In this document: piece after piece, positions 5,452 through 6,094 of the stretch
Layout of the letters: each line of letters begins with the position of its first letter
Numbering within the stretch: position 1 is the stretch's first letter
DNA from: Boseongicola sp. SB0675_bin_26
GTDB lineage: Bacteria > Pseudomonadota > Alphaproteobacteria > Rhodobacterales > Rhodobacteraceae
DNA: 6,094 nucleotides
Reading direction: 5' to 3'
Assembly: GCA_009843725.1 (NCBI GenBank)
Contig: VYCX01000348.1
Coordinates: 1-6,094 of the forward strand
Program-made: the position numbers and the translations under genes
Notes under the pieces: model-generated
What the model was told of the DNA's origin: nothing
Databases searched by the model: none
Seen by the model: the letters and a program-made list of their open reading frames with translations, nothing else

Positions 5452-6072
5452 ATGTCGGAGCAAAGTGACTCGCAGTCGACAACATCGCCAGGGCATCCGG
5501 TGCTCGCGGATCGGCTTGTCTACATTTTGGCTCTGCTGTTCGTCCTGTTGGGTCTCGTCAATGTTACCCCAGCGATTCCTGGTTGGGATGGCTTTTGGCG
5601 GGACCTGACAGGGAACGAGTTCCTTAGGGTGCGGCGGTTCTCAACGGAGTGGCTTTTCCCAATAGCCTTTTTCTGGATGATGCTGATCGTCGCGCTGAAG
5701 CACTCCATGTGGCGGAGTTGGGCCGGCAAGGACCCTGGCATCAGACGCTTGGGGATGCTCTTTGACATTGCGTTGATACTGGCGGCCGCGTCCATTTCGC
5801 TGACCTACCTGGCCGAAATCGAAGCCGTTTGCCTTATAGATGTATTCACGGGCGACCGCGAACGCCTGATGGCGAAGGCGCTGCAAGCGGAAGTGGAGTT
5901 TGCAAAGCTCTACGGGCTGCCTGTCCCCGACACCGCAGACGATCCAGGTTGCCTAAACACAACGGGAAGTTGGCTGATACTGATAATGTTTGCAGCGATC
6001 GTCGTTTTCCTAGGGTACAATGTCAAGGTCTGGGGTTTGCCCAGGGCAATCGCGTTTGAAGGAGTTCCCTGA
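5452..6072 (+). CDS. TRAP transporter small membrane component (DctQ-like), or truncated permease
   Basis: 206 residues with four predicted membrane helices at about 21-40, 66-83, 100-121 and 172-192. The basic loop between helices 2 and 3 (KHSMWRSWAGKDPGIRR) puts the N- and C-termini in the cytoplasm, as for DctQ subunits. The ~50-residue loop between helices 3 and 4 is then periplasmic and begins and ends with Cys127 and Cys167, a possible disulfide. Position directly after the TAXI gene supports a TRAP role. TAXI systems usually carry the small and large membrane domains in one fused protein, and the NVKVWGLP near the C-terminus looks to me like the point where such fusions run on into the 12-helix part. 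Here the frame ends eight codons later at TGA 6070-6072. It is either a separate small subunit with the large one beyond the window, or a permease cut by a frameshift. The ribosome binding site is weak (AGGTCGG, 5436-5442). Confidence 0.7.
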   Translation: MSEQSDSQSTTSPGHPVLADRLVYILALLFVLLGLVNVTPAIPGWDGFWRDLTGNEFLRVRRFSTEWLFPIAFFWMMLIVALKHSMWRSWAGKDPGIRRLGMLFDIALILAAASISLTYLAEIEAVCLIDVFTGDRERLMAKALQAEVEFAKLYGLPVPDTADDPGCLNTTGSWLILIMFAAIVVFLGYNVKVWGLPRAIAFEGVP

Positions 6073-6094
6073 AGAGTCCCCCCTTGGCTTTTTC

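Noticed and set aside
6042..6071. CAGGG/CCCTG pairing before a TTTTT run near the window end as a terminator
   Set aside because: The stem is only 5 bp with a 20-nt loop, and the T-run lies about 18 nt beyond it, too far to act as an intrinsic terminator.

Overview
The window is GC-rich, densely coding DNA from an alphaproteobacterium, most likely of the Rhodobacterales. The evidence is the AcuI-type acrylyl-CoA reductase, the fabD-fabG pair, the TAXI-type TRAP transporter and the style of the Uma2 protein. No species can be named from the sequence alone. All genes read on the + strand.

Layout. (1) 1-440: the C-terminal 145 residues of an AcuI/YhdH NADPH-dependent acrylyl-CoA reductase, cut by the window edge. 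(2) 441-749: a spacer with a GC-rich hairpin and a plausible promoter. (3) 750-1358: a Uma2-family (PD-(D/E)XK fold) protein. (4) 1359-1600: a spacer with an 8-bp inverted repeat and a 23-codon open frame. That frame has a perfect Shine-Dalgarno, and its stop overlaps the fabD start as ATGA. (5) 1601-3311: fabD and fabG, 10 nt apart and clearly co-transcribed, encoding malonyl-CoA:ACP transacylase and 3-oxoacyl-ACP reductase of type II fatty acid synthesis. All catalytic residues are in place. (6) 3312-4125: about 800 bp with no intact gene. It holds a post-fabG hairpin, a decayed fragment resembling DUF736 and small palindromes. The acpP gene that usually follows fabG is absent. (7) 4126-4358: a regulatory region with a promoter-like element overlapped by two identical 15-bp sites exactly 21 bp apart, then a ~200-nt leader with several hairpins. 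(8) 4359-6072: a TAXI-family TRAP solute-binding protein followed by a four-helix membrane protein that matches only the small (DctQ-like) part of a TRAP permease. The large 12-helix part is not in the window.

How the genes work together. fabD and fabG act in successive steps of fatty acid elongation: malonyl-ACP supply, then reduction of the 3-ketoacyl-ACP product. The two TRAP genes would form the periplasmic receptor and the small membrane subunit of a sodium-coupled organic acid importer. The twin sites suggest that a dimeric repressor controls it. The acuI and uma2 genes appear to be independent neighbours.

Most of the window is ordinary. The parts that merit a second look are the leader ORF coupled to fabD, the twin operator with structured leader, the early end of the TRAP permease and the broken fab cluster. 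I saw no CRISPR array, tRNA, rRNA, insertion sequence or toxin-antitoxin pair.
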